A stretch of DNA of 64,000 nt, from contig CAIURC010000103.1 of the NCBI GenBank assembly GCA_903901425.1, forward strand, positions 1 through 64,000, given 5' to 3'. Source of the DNA: an uncultured Spartobacteria bacterium (GTDB lineage Bacteria > Verrucomicrobiota > Verrucomicrobiia > Chthoniobacterales > Chthoniobacteraceae). The position numbers and the translations under genes are program-made. The notes under the pieces were generated by a model. The model was given only the letters and a program-made list of their open reading frames with translations, ran no database searches and had not been told where the DNA came from. Positions 43,708 to 52,075 of this stretch are shown piece by piece (within the stretch, counting starts at the first letter, position 1; each line of letters starts with the position of its first letter).

Positions 43708-44127
43708 ATGAGTTTCCGCAACTCGTTGCTCGCGCTCCCGGATCATTACTTCGTGGCATCGATGGGGGGGAGGATTCCCACCCAGATCGAGAAACTTGCG
43801 TTGATCGAGAAGATGCTGGCCGACCAACTCCACCTTCAGACCTTTCAAAACGGACAATACACCGTGATTCTGGGGCACGTCCCTCCTTTGGTACGGATCA
43901 CCGTGATTCGCACCGACGATCAGCCTGTCCGGAGCTGGAAGGATCTTCAGGAAATCAAAAACATCTTCGTGGGTCCGGAGTGCGAGGCGGTGGAGGTATT
44001 TCCTGCGGAAAGCCGTCTGATGGATACCGCAAACGAGTACCACCTGTGGGCGCATCCAAATCCGGAGTTCCGTTTTCCTTTCGGCTTTCAGTGTGCTCGG
44101 ACGGTAATCCCAGCGAACCCAATCTGA
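43708..44127 (+). CDS. DUF7694-like small protein
   Basis: The protein has 139 residues, cytoplasmic. The C-terminal half carries SWKDLQEIKNIFVGPECEAV, VFPAESRLMDTANEYHLWAH and FRFPFGFQ. This W-x-x-(x)-Q-x-IKN-x-x-x-G-E/P block plus PAESRL-x-D-x-x-EYHLW recurs in the gene at 45837-46850. I recognise the pattern from a family of small proteins (DUF7694) of unknown role, found in phages, plasmids and bacteria. The Met at 43708 is preferred for a short AGG upstream; a GTG at 43666 is possible. It is 85 bp upstream of the histidine kinase, in the same direction. Confidence 0.75.
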   Translation: MSFRNSLLALPDHYFVASMGGRIPTQIEKLALIEKMLADQLHLQTFQNGQYTVILGHVPPLVRITVIRTDDQPVRSWKDLQEIKNIFVGPECEAVEVFPAESRLMDTANEYHLWAHPNPEFRFPFGFQCARTVIPANPI

Positions 44128-44212
44128 GGGACTGTAAAGGCCCCAGGGAGAAGCCCTTCAGAGTGGGAAGGATACTTTTCAACCCAAGCCCCAAGGAGTA
44201 GTATTCTGTGTA

Positions 44213-45226
44213 GTGTCGTCCTCTTTTGTACGCCTGATCGACTGTTTGGAGACGCCCACCGTTCTGAAGATCTCAGCGGCGTTCATGGTGCTCATTGGAT
44301 GGCTGGACTGGTGGACGTCTTGGGAAACCAGCCTCTTTGTTTTCTACGCCGGTCCCATTTCGCTCATCGCGTGGAGGGTCCACCGGCAGGCTGGAATTAC
44401 GCTTGGGGTGATTTCGGGGTTCGTATGGCTTTTTGCAAACTGGAACACCCACCCCTACCAGTCGCTGTTCGCCTACCTTTGGGCGTCTGCCAACCGAACC
44501 ATCTACTTTGTGTTTGTGGCCTTGGGTGTTGCCGCATTCCGCAGTCTTCGGCAGGAAAGCGAGGCAAAACTGGAGGCCTTACTGGCTGCGAGGAATCTGG
44601 AACGCCTGGTCACATTTTCCGGAGAAAGAGAACAAATGCGGATTGGCCGAGATCTTCACGACGGAGTCTGCCAAAGCCTTGCTGCGATTGATTGTGCAAC
44701 CGAGTACCTGCGCTCAGAACTCCGGAAAGAAGGCCTTGCTCAGGCCCATGTGGCTGAGGCGATCCAAAAAATGGTCCGGAACACCATCCATGAGGCCAAG
44801 ACACTGGCCCGCGGCCTGTTCCCGGTGAAACTCGACCAGCAGGGTCTTGAAACCGCGCTGCACGATGTGACCACCTCCATGGCGGATCTGTACGGCATTC
44901 CCGTCGATGTTCAGATCGAGGGCGATATCTCAGAACTCAGTTCCGAGAAGGCCCTCCACGTTTACCGAATTGCCCAAGAGGCTGTCAGCAACGCCCTGCG
45001 CCATGCTAACCCCTCCCAAGTCCATCTCCACCTCACGCTCCAAGAGAATTCGATGCTGGTCCTCAGAGTCACTGACGATGGAACCGGCTTTTCTTCTGCC
45101 GACCACGACTCCGCAGGGGTCGGAATCCAAAGCATGCGGCACCGCGCGCAAATTCTTGGGGGCACCCTGACTATCCGACCCGGTGCAGAAAGCGGTACCC
45201 AGATAGAATGTATTTTTCCCCTATGA
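44213..45226 (+). CDS. membrane histidine kinase, NarX/DegS-like (HisKA_3 + HATPase_c)
   Basis: The protein has 337 residues. About four N-terminal hydrophobic helices (residues 18-110) include GWLDWWTSWETSLFVFYAGP, a pattern typical of small membrane input domains in PVC bacteria. A short linker precedes the phosphoacceptor REQMRIGRDLHDGVCQSLAA with His149. HATPase_c boxes are EAVSNALRHANPS (N), DDGTGFSSAD (G1) and GVGIQSMRHRAQILGG (G2). There is no extracytoplasmic sensor domain, so it probably senses within the membrane. The GTG start at 44213 is accepted. It is translationally coupled to the response regulator by an ATGA overlap. Confidence 0.93.
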   Translation: MSSSFVRLIDCLETPTVLKISAAFMVLIGWLDWWTSWETSLFVFYAGPISLIAWRVHRQAGITLGVISGFVWLFANWNTHPYQSLFAYLWASANRTIYFVFVALGVAAFRSLRQESEAKLEALLAARNLERLVTFSGEREQMRIGRDLHDGVCQSLAAIDCATEYLRSELRKEGLAQAHVAEAIQKMVRNTIHEAKTLARGLFPVKLDQQGLETALHDVTTSMADLYGIPVDVQIEGDISELSSEKALHVYRIAQEAVSNALRHANPSQVHLHLTLQENSMLVLRVTDDGTGFSSADHDSAGVGIQSMRHRAQILGGTLTIRPGAESGTQIECIFPL

Positions 45227-45879
45227 CAGCCTCCCCTGCACGCGTTCTTCTTGTTGAAGACCACCGGATGTTTCGCGAGTGGCTAGGCACCATGCTCATG
45301 GCCACAGGGCGGTTCAAAGTGGTTGCTGAAACCGACAACGGCGCTGAGGCCATCCAACTCGCACTCACCCACAAACCCGACGCTCTGCTGGTCGATCTCG
45401 GCCTCCGGGGTTCCGGGGGACTTGAACTGGTGAAAAGTCTTCGAAGCCTTCAGATCCTTGCGCCGATCCTCATTCTTTCGATGCACGAAGACGCACTTTA
45501 TGCACAGCGCGCCATCGCCGCCGGCGCGAACGGCTACATCAGCAAGAGCGAGGCTTCATCCACCCTTTTTTCCGCGCTCGACCAAATCATCCACGGCAAC
45601 TTTCACCTCAGTCCCGCCGCTCAAACCCAAATCCTCCACTCCCTTGCGTCTGGAAAACGTCACCAAGGTTCTCCCATCGATTCGCTGGCCGACCGGGAGC
45701 TTGAAGTCTTCCAACTGATTGGAAAAGGCTACAACATTCCGAAAATCGCCGAATTGCTGAATCTCGGAGAAACCACCGTTGGCACCTATCGGGCACGGAT
45801 CAAGGAAAAGCTCCAGATTCGCAGCGCCGCCGAGCTCTACGCGCTCGCCGCACGCTGGCTTTCGGAGAACCAAGCCTGA
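45223..45879 (+). CDS. NarL/FixJ-type response regulator
   Basis: The protein has 218 residues. The receiver domain (7-125) has acidic pocket VEDHRM, phosphoacceptor Asp58 in ALLVDLGLRGSGG, Ser/Thr switch in LILSMHEDA and Lys in GYISKSEASS. The LuxR-type HTH domain (about 155-215) shows SLADRELEVFQLIGKGYNIP and NLGETTVGTYRARIKEKL. The Met at 45223 gives an ATGA overlap with the kinase; Met at 45208 is five residues longer. The 3' end overlaps the convergent DUF7694-like gene by 43 bp. It is the likely regulator of neighbouring genes, but no operator can be pointed to. Confidence 0.94.
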   Translation: MTASPARVLLVEDHRMFREWLGTMLMATGRFKVVAETDNGAEAIQLALTHKPDALLVDLGLRGSGGLELVKSLRSLQILAPILILSMHEDALYAQRAIAAGANGYISKSEASSTLFSALDQIIHGNFHLSPAAQTQILHSLASGKRHQGSPIDSLADRELEVFQLIGKGYNIPKIAELLNLGETTVGTYRARIKEKLQIRSAAELYALAARWLSENQA

Positions 45880-46850
45880 CCTGGAAAAACCGGCGAAAGC
45901 CCGGCACCGTTCACCCAACGCTTTTCATAGCCCAAGGGCAGGCGAATCTCCGAATCCGCACTGACCCAGACCTCCACTGGCCTCGCCATCCCTTGCCAGT
46001 CATGCCCATTCGAGGCGCCGAAGACCTCCACTCCCTCGTGTTCAGAGCCAATCAAGTCGTTTTTGATTCTCTGAACTTCTGCCCAACCAGCACGCAATCC
46101 TTCCTCCAGACTCCAAATCCAGAGCCTGAACCAATCACCGATCTGGCAAGCCCAAACCACGCCCCCCACCACCACAAACCCCGCCCCCTGCCCGACCCAA
46201 AAACCCTTTCCCCCAAACGCCCCCTCAAAGGGCGGCTCCCATCGAATCGAGAATTCCTCAAGCAGATCGCTGAGACTCCCGTCCCGGGCGGTACAAAGCC
46301 CGCCTCTGTGGAGCCGCTTTGGAACCTCAGAACACGCGGTACTTTTCCCCAGACCGATGTTCCAATCCGGGCAAGTTGGAATCCAAAGGTGATATTCATC
46401 GCCTGAATCCACCAGCCGGCTTTCCGCCGGATAAAGCTCGTAAGCAGCCGCATCAGCAAATTCGCTCACCAAACTCTCAAGCTCGCCGACTCTGCGCCGT
46501 TTTTCTCCGCAAACAGGCCAGAAATTGATGACTTGGAAACCCCGCTCTTGGAAAAGCCGCACGCTCCAGTCCCCGTTGGTGTAGTTCCAAGACGTGGTCA
46601 TCCTGGCCACCGACACCTCAATCCACTGCAGCCACTCAGCCATACATGGCACCCGGCCTCCGAACAGAGAGGCGCAGTACACCGGGCCCTGCTGCAAAAG
46701 AGTCTCCCTCAGGATCATCGCATCCCCCTCCCACGCTTCAACCCTCTGGAATGAGGCAAACTGCTGAGCTCCCACCGAACGCCTGTGGCCGCTGCGCTCT
46801 TGTACACTCGAGAGACTCATGGGCGGGGCGAACTGTTTCATGGGCATCAC
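45837..46850 (-). CDS. DUF7694-like protein with two diverged domain copies
   Basis: The protein has 337 residues, no signal peptide. The first copy (about 115-165) reads ESLVSEFADAAAYELYPAES then RLVDSGDEYHLWIPTC. The second copy (about 253-305) reads AEVQRIKNDLIGSEHEGVEV followed by ARPVEVWVSADSEIRLPLGY. Each matches one half best of the single-copy protein at 43708-44127, so this gene looks like an internal duplication of that family with the motifs decayed differently. The N-terminus carries FGGRVPCMAEWLQWIEVSVARM, comparable to the N-terminal half of the small paralogue. Its 3' end overlaps the response regulator by 43 bp in antisense. Function unknown. Confidence 0.75.
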   Translation of the reverse strand: MMPMKQFAPPMSLSSVQERSGHRRSVGAQQFASFQRVEAWEGDAMILRETLLQQGPVYCASLFGGRVPCMAEWLQWIEVSVARMTTSWNYTNGDWSVRLFQERGFQVINFWPVCGEKRRRVGELESLVSEFADAAAYELYPAESRLVDSGDEYHLWIPTCPDWNIGLGKSTACSEVPKRLHRGGLCTARDGSLSDLLEEFSIRWEPPFEGAFGGKGFWVGQGAGFVVVGGVVWACQIGDWFRLWIWSLEEGLRAGWAEVQRIKNDLIGSEHEGVEVFGASNGHDWQGMARPVEVWVSADSEIRLPLGYEKRWVNGAGLSPVFPGQAWFSESQRAASA

Positions 46851-47003
46851 CCTCCCATGCAGTCCCCCTCCCTGAAAAATGTCTCAGCCAGTCGCCATTT
46901 CTCCACTTCCGCCGTGGCATTTCCAGCCACACGGATTTTTTACGCCAGAGACACTGCGGATGAACCTCGAAGGCGATCCCCGAATTTCCGGAGCGACTCC
47001 TTG

Positions 47004-47032
47004 AAAAATCAGGGGAATAGGGAATCCCCTGA
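47004..47032 (-). terminator. intrinsic-terminator-like hairpin in the leader of the DUF7694-like gene
   Basis: On the minus strand an 8-bp perfect stem TCAGGGGA/TCCCCTGA with an 8-nt loop is followed at once by TTTTT. It lies 153 bp upstream of the minus-strand gene that starts at 46850 and 78 bp upstream of the divergent P-type ATPase start. It may attenuate transcription into the DUF7694-like gene or stop antisense transcripts from the ATPase region. Confidence 0.4.
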
Positions 47033-47110
47033 ACACCAAACCCGGACCACCCCGCCCCCTCCACAGATCGCCAACACCACCGTGCCCGGATAGGCTCCAC
47101 AACGCACTGT

Positions 47111-49747
47111 TTGCCACACAAGTTGTGCATGCTTCCGAACCCCGATTCTTTGTCCGGACTCTCCTCTGCGGAGGCAGAGAAACTCCTCGCGCTGCACGGC
47201 CCCAACGCGCTGCCTGAAACGCCCGCCAAAAGCAGGCTATCCATTCTCGTCCACCAGTTTCAAAGCCCTCTGGTCGGTGTCCTTGCCGCTGCCGCGCTCC
47301 TCGCGTTTGCGATTGGGAAACCGGGCGATTCCAGCGTCATTCTGATTGTCCTTTTTGCGAACGCACTTCTCGGAGCGTTTCAGGAAGGACGGGCGGAGAG
47401 ATCGATGGCTGCTTTGCGGTCCCTGGCCCCACTCAAGGCACGGGTCCGGAGGGACGGCCAGGACGTCTTTGTCGATGCACGACTCCTTGTTCCCGGCGAC
47501 CTTCTTCTGGTCGCCCAAGGAGACGCAATTGCCGCAGATGCCCAGCTGATCTCCTGCGCCTCCCTCCACACACAGGAATCGGCGCTGACTGGGGAATCCC
47601 TTCCCGTTCTGAAAAATCCGGCGCCGCTTCCGGAATCGACGCCGCTCGCAGATCGGGCGGACCGGCTTCATGCAGGAACCCATGTCGCTTCGGGACGCGG
47701 CATTGCCCAGGTAGACGCCACCGGGACAAGCACACATCTGGGAAGGGTTGCGACTCTGGCAAGCTCGGCCAAAGAACCTGCGACGCCGCTGGAGATCCGA
47801 ATGAACCGTTTGAGTTCCCAACTGGGCGCTGCGGCATTTCTGGTTGCTCTCGGAGTGGTGCTGCTGGGGTCCCTGCGGAAGATGCCCATGACGGACCTCC
47901 TCATGGTCGCGATGAGCCAGATGGTGTCTTTGGTCCCGGAGGGTCTGCCGGTGGCACTGACCATCGCGCTGGCCGTCGGGATGCAGCGCCTGGCCGCTCA
48001 TGGGGCGATGGTCCGCAGGCTTTCCGCCATCGAAACCTTGGGGGCGGTCAGCGTGATTTGCAGCGACAAAACAGGTACCCTGACCCAGAACGCGATGACC
48101 GTCACGCGCGCCTGGCTTCCCGATGGGAGTCTCTTTCACACCACAGGCACTGGGTTCACGCCCGAGGGCACAATCGAACCGGCCCCCACCCCGCCCCTCA
48201 AGCAACTGGCACTGGCAGGGGCACTCTGCAGCGATGCCAGGCTGATCCCGCCCGCACGAAAAGACGCGCTCTGGTCCGCCGCGGGCGATCCGACGGAGGC
48301 GGCCTTGGTCGCATTTGCAGAGAAGGCAGGAGCCGACACCTCAGGCTACTGCCGTGTGCAGGAACTCCCGTTTGATTCAGAGGCGCAACTCATGGCCACT
48401 GAACATTGGCGCCCGGATGGAGAGATTCTTTGCGCACTGAAAGGTTCCCCGGAGGCCATTCTGGAACTGTGTTCCATCGATGCTGAAAAGGCGGAAAATG
48501 CACACCATCAGGCGCAAAAATTTGCCTCGGAGTCCCTCCGTGTCCTCGCCGTTGCTCAGGCGGAGGGACCACTCTTGCCCCATGCGGGATTCCGCCAGTT
48601 TCGAGGCCGCGTGACTCTTCTTGGGCTGGTCGCCCAATGGGACCCTCCCCGGGAAGATGCGCGCTGGGCCGTTGCCGAATGCCGCTCGGCTGGAATCCGG
48701 CCCGTGATGATTACAGGCGACCACAAATCCACGGGGCTTGCAGTCGCCCAACGACTCGACATTGCGCGTGCGGATGACCTTGCACTGGATGGCACCGAAC
48801 TTGAAGAAATGCCGGAACCCGAGCTTCAGGCCAAACTCCCACGGATTGCGGTTTTTGCCCGGGTGCATCCGGCCCAAAAACTCCGGATAGTTTCCGCCCT
48901 TCAAGATGCCGGGCACGTGGTGGCGATGACCGGAGACGGCGTCAATGACGCGCCTGCTTTGGCGCGTGCGGATGTGGGGGTAGCCATGGGTATTTCGGGA
49001 ACGGAAGTGGCCAAGGCGGCCGCCTGCGTGGTGCTTTCCGACGACCGGTTCGCCACTCTGGTGGAAGCCGTCCGACAGGGACGCGTGGTCCACTCCAACC
49101 TTCAGAAACTCCTTCTTTTCCTTCTGGCGACTTCACTGGATGAAGCCATGCTGCTTTTGCTGGCCCTTGGGTTTGGACTTCCGCTCCCGCTGGCACCGGT
49201 TCAGATCCTCTGGATCAATCTCGTCACCGAGGGCGCCCTCACGGTGAACCTCGTACTCGAACGGGCAGAAGGCGATGAGATGCACAGGCGGCCCCCTGCG
49301 AAAAACGCCCCTTTCTTCTCGAAAGAACTCCAGCGCAGAATCGGGTGGATGGTGGCGGCCTCCGTGCTGGTCACGTTCGGCTTCTATTTCTGGCAACTCC
49401 ACACCGGAACCCCGTTCCCCTCGGTACAGACTCAGACGTTCACCCTTCTGGCCATGTGCCAGTGGTTCAACGTTCTCAACTGCGAAAGTGCCACGCGCTC
49501 GGTGTTCAGACTTGGCATCCTGAAAAACCGATGGCTCGCCGGTGGACTCGTGGTGGCCATCTCCCTTCAAGTCGCCGTGCTAAATCTGCCAGCGCTCCAA
49601 AATGCGATTCACACCGTGCCATTGCCCCCCTCAGAACTCTTCCGGCTTGCAGCAATCGCCAGCACCGTCCTGTTTACTGAAGAGATCCGCAAAACGGCGC
49701 TCCGGAGAAAATTCCGGTCGAGTCGACCGAAAAAAAATGGGGAGTGA
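47111..49747 (+). CDS. P-type cation-transporting ATPase (P2-like)
   Basis: This ATP-driven cation pump of the inner membrane has 878 residues and about ten helices. The actuator motif is ALTGES (159-163), TM4 carries LVPEGLPVALT, and the phosphorylation site is CSDKTGTLTQ with Asp319. The nucleotide-binding region includes LKGSPEAIL, and the hinge motif is MTGDGVNDAPALARADVGVA. TM6 contains LWINLVTEGALTVNLVLE, comparable to the Asn/Thr/Asp set of Ca2+ pumps but with Glu for Asp. This places it near Ca2+/Na+/K+-type P2 pumps rather than heavy-metal P1B pumps (no CPC motif). The ion is undetermined. Met7 is an alternative start. Confidence 0.92.
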   Translation: MPHKLCMLPNPDSLSGLSSAEAEKLLALHGPNALPETPAKSRLSILVHQFQSPLVGVLAAAALLAFAIGKPGDSSVILIVLFANALLGAFQEGRAERSMAALRSLAPLKARVRRDGQDVFVDARLLVPGDLLLVAQGDAIAADAQLISCASLHTQESALTGESLPVLKNPAPLPESTPLADRADRLHAGTHVASGRGIAQVDATGTSTHLGRVATLASSAKEPATPLEIRMNRLSSQLGAAAFLVALGVVLLGSLRKMPMTDLLMVAMSQMVSLVPEGLPVALTIALAVGMQRLAAHGAMVRRLSAIETLGAVSVICSDKTGTLTQNAMTVTRAWLPDGSLFHTTGTGFTPEGTIEPAPTPPLKQLALAGALCSDARLIPPARKDALWSAAGDPTEAALVAFAEKAGADTSGYCRVQELPFDSEAQLMATEHWRPDGEILCALKGSPEAILELCSIDAEKAENAHHQAQKFASESLRVLAVAQAEGPLLPHAGFRQFRGRVTLLGLVAQWDPPREDARWAVAECRSAGIRPVMITGDHKSTGLAVAQRLDIARADDLALDGTELEEMPEPELQAKLPRIAVFARVHPAQKLRIVSALQDAGHVVAMTGDGVNDAPALARADVGVAMGISGTEVAKAAACVVLSDDRFATLVEAVRQGRVVHSNLQKLLLFLLATSLDEAMLLLLALGFGLPLPLAPVQILWINLVTEGALTVNLVLERAEGDEMHRRPPAKNAPFFSKELQRRIGWMVAASVLVTFGFYFWQLHTGTPFPSVQTQTFTLLAMCQWFNVLNCESATRSVFRLGILKNRWLAGGLVVAISLQVAVLNLPALQNAIHTVPLPPSELFRLAAIASTVLFTEEIRKTALRRKFRSSRPKKNGE

Positions 49748-49802
49748 AAGACTTACCCGCACCGCACACAAACCACCCGATGCACTCTTAATTTGTGCCG
49801 AA

Positions 49803-49877
49803 TGGCTCCTGAGGTAGGACTCGAACCTACGACCAATCGGTTAACAGCCGATCGCTCTACCACTGAGCTACTCAGGA
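49803..49877 (-). tRNA. tRNA-Asn (anticodon GTT), CCA encoded
   Basis: Read on the minus strand, the acceptor TCCTGAG pairs with CTCAGGA and is followed by discriminator G and an encoded CCA. The D-arm is GCTC-AGTGGTA-GAGC, the anticodon arm is ATCGG-CTGTTAA-CCGAT with anticodon GTT, and the T-arm is GTAGG-TTCGAGT-CCTAC. All stems are fully paired. It lies between the P-type ATPase and the M28 peptidase gene. Confidence 0.97.
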
Positions 49878-49904
49878 ATTATCCGGCTCACCGCGGGAGT
49901 GCTT

Positions 49905-49933
49905 TATATGCAGCAGCGACTCGGGCTCGGCAA
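49905..49933 (-). promoter_or_regulatory. candidate sigma-70 promoter of tRNA-Asn
   Basis: On the minus strand TTGCCG (49928-49933) and CATATA (49905-49910) are separated by 17 bp. The -10 end is 27 bp upstream of the mature tRNA 5' end, leaving a short leader. This is a match by eye only. Confidence 0.4.
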
Positions 49934-49997
49934 CCTTTTTTTGGCGGAAAAAATGGGCAAAAACACCCGCCGGCGGTTTGCGAAAAAACGGGGCAAT

Positions 49998-51074
49998 TCA
50001 CTCTCCCTTGGCGAGAGCCCGCTCAAGATAATGCACCGTCAATGCCCCAACCTGTTCCAAACTCTTGGCGCTGAGCTTGTCGAGGGTGTCATCCGCGGTG
50101 TGCCATGACAGGTAATCAAAATCAATCAGGTCCACCGTCGGAATCCCGGCCATGTTTAAAGGCACGTGGTCGTCCAGAATCGGCCGGTCAAAATATGAAA
50201 AATGGGAGTGAAACCGGAGCGCCTCCGCTGATTCGAGAAGATTCCGGGTCAACGGCTGCGGCGAGTCCGGAGGCAAAGTCAACGTCAGGTCCCGGTCTCC
50301 AATCATGTCCCACAGGATGCCGAACCGGAACTGCTTCGAACGCCCCGTCTCCCTCAGACGCCGCGCATAAAACCGGCTGCCGTACAGACCATCCGTCTCT
50401 GAGAACTGTACAAAAGCTTCCTCGCCGTCGAAAAAAACCAGTTCCACTTTTTCAGCCAGTGCCGGCCGCAGGGCAAGCACCCGGGACAACTCCACCAGCG
50501 CGCCGGAACTTGAGGCGCCATCACAGGCCCCAAGAAACTCAATCGTGCTGAACCGCTTGGTGTCGTAGTGGGAGCACACCAAGGCCCGCTGCGTGTCTTT
50601 CCGGGCGGTTTTTCCCTGCCGGAAACGGGCCAGCAAATTCACAAAACGGACCGGGCCACGCGGCGTTTCCTCAGTAAACACCTGCTGCTCCACGTCCCAC
50701 CCGTTGTCCTCCAGCGAGGTCTGAATCTGCATCCGGCACTTTTCAAGATTCGCGGATCCTGAAGGCCGTGCTCCCAGCCGCACCTGGGCGGCCACGGCTT
50801 CAAGCGCTTTCTGGCCGGAAAAAGCCTCCCAAAGTTTTCCGGGAGGAGGCCCGGCGACTTGGGGAACACCGGGGGACACCGGAGCCGCGGTCCCGGTGCG
50901 GAAACCCGGGGGCTTTCCCGTCTGCGCAGAATCCTGCGGGGCATCGGCCCGGGCCGTCCCTGCCTCTCCTTGAGAGGCTTGGGAACCCTCCGGGCTGCGT
51001 CGGCATCCCAGCCAAACGGGAAGATTCAGCCCAAAGCAAAAAACCAGACTGCAAACCGCAAGCCGCCTCATCAC
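49998..51074 (-). CDS. M28-family peptidase / glutaminyl-cyclase-like, probable lipoprotein
   Basis: This zinc-dependent exopeptidase-fold enzyme has 358 residues. The signal segment LAVCSLVFCFGLNLPVWLGC could end in a lipidated Cys24. A Ser/Ala/Gly/Pro-rich linker follows. Metal-ligand motifs are CSHYDTK (His-x-Asp), LGACDGASSSGALVELSRVL (bridging Asp), FFDGEEAF (Glu pair), WDMIGDRD (Asp) and LSWHTADDTLDKL (His). The CDGASSSGALVEL and DDHVPLNMAGIPTVDLIDFD segments are closer to glutaminyl-peptide cyclotransferases than to aminopeptidases. It follows parB by 13 bp in the same direction, but a functional link is unlikely. Confidence 0.87.
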   Translation of the reverse strand: MMRRLAVCSLVFCFGLNLPVWLGCRRSPEGSQASQGEAGTARADAPQDSAQTGKPPGFRTGTAAPVSPGVPQVAGPPPGKLWEAFSGQKALEAVAAQVRLGARPSGSANLEKCRMQIQTSLEDNGWDVEQQVFTEETPRGPVRFVNLLARFRQGKTARKDTQRALVCSHYDTKRFSTIEFLGACDGASSSGALVELSRVLALRPALAEKVELVFFDGEEAFVQFSETDGLYGSRFYARRLRETGRSKQFRFGILWDMIGDRDLTLTLPPDSPQPLTRNLLESAEALRFHSHFSYFDRPILDDHVPLNMAGIPTVDLIDFDYLSWHTADDTLDKLSAKSLEQVGALTVHYLERALAKGE

Positions 51075-51087
51075 CCGGGTGTCCGTT

Positions 51088-51996
51088 TCAGCTTTCCTCA
51101 GGCTGGATGCCGATCACCCCAAGGAGCCGCTGCAAATCATCCAAACCGTAGTACTCAATTTCGATCCGGCCCCTTTTTTCTCCGTGATGCACCAGCACAT
51201 GCGTGGCCAGATGCTGCTGGAGGCGGTTTTGAAGATTCTGGACGGCAGGCGCCATCGCGGCCCGTTCGCGCTCGGCTTTGGACCGCGTGGGCTTGGATTC
51301 GCCCGTATTTGAGAAATGCCGGGCCACGAGCTGTTCCGCAGCGCGAACCGTCAGGTTGCGTTTGAGGATTTCCTCGGCCAGAAGGCACTGCTCATCGTGG
51401 GCCTTCACAGACAACAAAACCTTCGCGTGCCCGACACTCACGTGCCCTTGGGAAAGCCAACTCTGGATCTGGGGATGGAGCTCCAGCAACCGCATGCTGT
51501 TGGCCACTGCCGCCCGGCTCTTGCTGACCTTTGCGGCAATCTCCTCCTGTTTCAAACCGAACTCTTTGGCCAGACGGGCGAAGGCCGAGGCCTCTTCGAT
51601 CGGGTTGAGATCCTCGCGCTGGATGTTCTCAATCAGGGCCAGTTCAAGAACGTCTTGGTCTGATGCCTCCCGCACAATGACGGGTGCCTCCTCCAGACCC
51701 AGTTTCTGCGCCGCACGCCAGCGCCGTTCACCGGCGATCAACTCGAACTGGTCCCCCCTCTTGCGGGCGATCAGCGGCTGGATGATCCCATGCAGGCGGA
51801 TGGATTCCATCATCTCCTGCAGGACTTCCTCGCGGAACACGGTCCTCGGCTGCAGCGGCGTCGGCACGATCGCAGAAAGGCGAACCTGCTGGATGCGTTC
51901 CCCCTGCTCCACCACAGGCGTCGGTGAGGCAAGCGCGGTGGCGGGCCGCGCTTGGATGAGCGCGCCCAGCCCTTTTCCAAGTGCGGCTTTCGGCAT
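51088..51996 (-). CDS. parB: ParB/RepB/Spo0J chromosome-partitioning protein
   Basis: This CTP-dependent DNA clamp loads at parS and partners ParA and SMC. The protein has 302 residues. The opening LGKGLGALI is the ParA-binding type N-terminus of chromosomal ParB. The CTP/catalytic region is FELIAGERRWRAAQKLGL with the GERRxR motif, then LIENIQREDLNPIEEASAF. The HTH region is KVSKSRAAVANSMRLLELHP. The C-terminal dimer domain ends in IEIEYYGLDDLQRLLGVIG. The Met at 51996 has GAGGAAGAGG upstream; the longer frame to 52113 is antisense to the lipoate ligase gene. parA is not in the window and no consensus parS was noticed. Confidence 0.95.
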   Translation of the reverse strand: MPKAALGKGLGALIQARPATALASPTPVVEQGERIQQVRLSAIVPTPLQPRTVFREEVLQEMMESIRLHGIIQPLIARKRGDQFELIAGERRWRAAQKLGLEEAPVIVREASDQDVLELALIENIQREDLNPIEEASAFARLAKEFGLKQEEIAAKVSKSRAAVANSMRLLELHPQIQSWLSQGHVSVGHAKVLLSVKAHDEQCLLAEEILKRNLTVRAAEQLVARHFSNTGESKPTRSKAERERAAMAPAVQNLQNRLQQHLATHVLVHHGEKRGRIEIEYYGLDDLQRLLGVIGIQPEES

Positions 51997-52075
51997 AAAC
52001 AAGCCTCTTCCTCTAAACTCCCGCCGCCAGAAAGGCAACCTTGCTCCCCCACCCAGTTCCGATAAAGTTTGCGGG

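Noticed and set aside
46851-47110. Search for a small gene in the 260-bp spacer before the P-type ATPase
   Set aside because: Frames on both strands are short, unlike any family and without ribosome-binding sites; only the hairpin at 47004-47032 is worth noting.
51278-52075. Plus-strand frame extending upstream from the lipoate ligase
   Set aside because: It is antisense to parB and has Ser/Arg-rich low-quality sequence; the family N-terminus appears only after the GTG at 52076.
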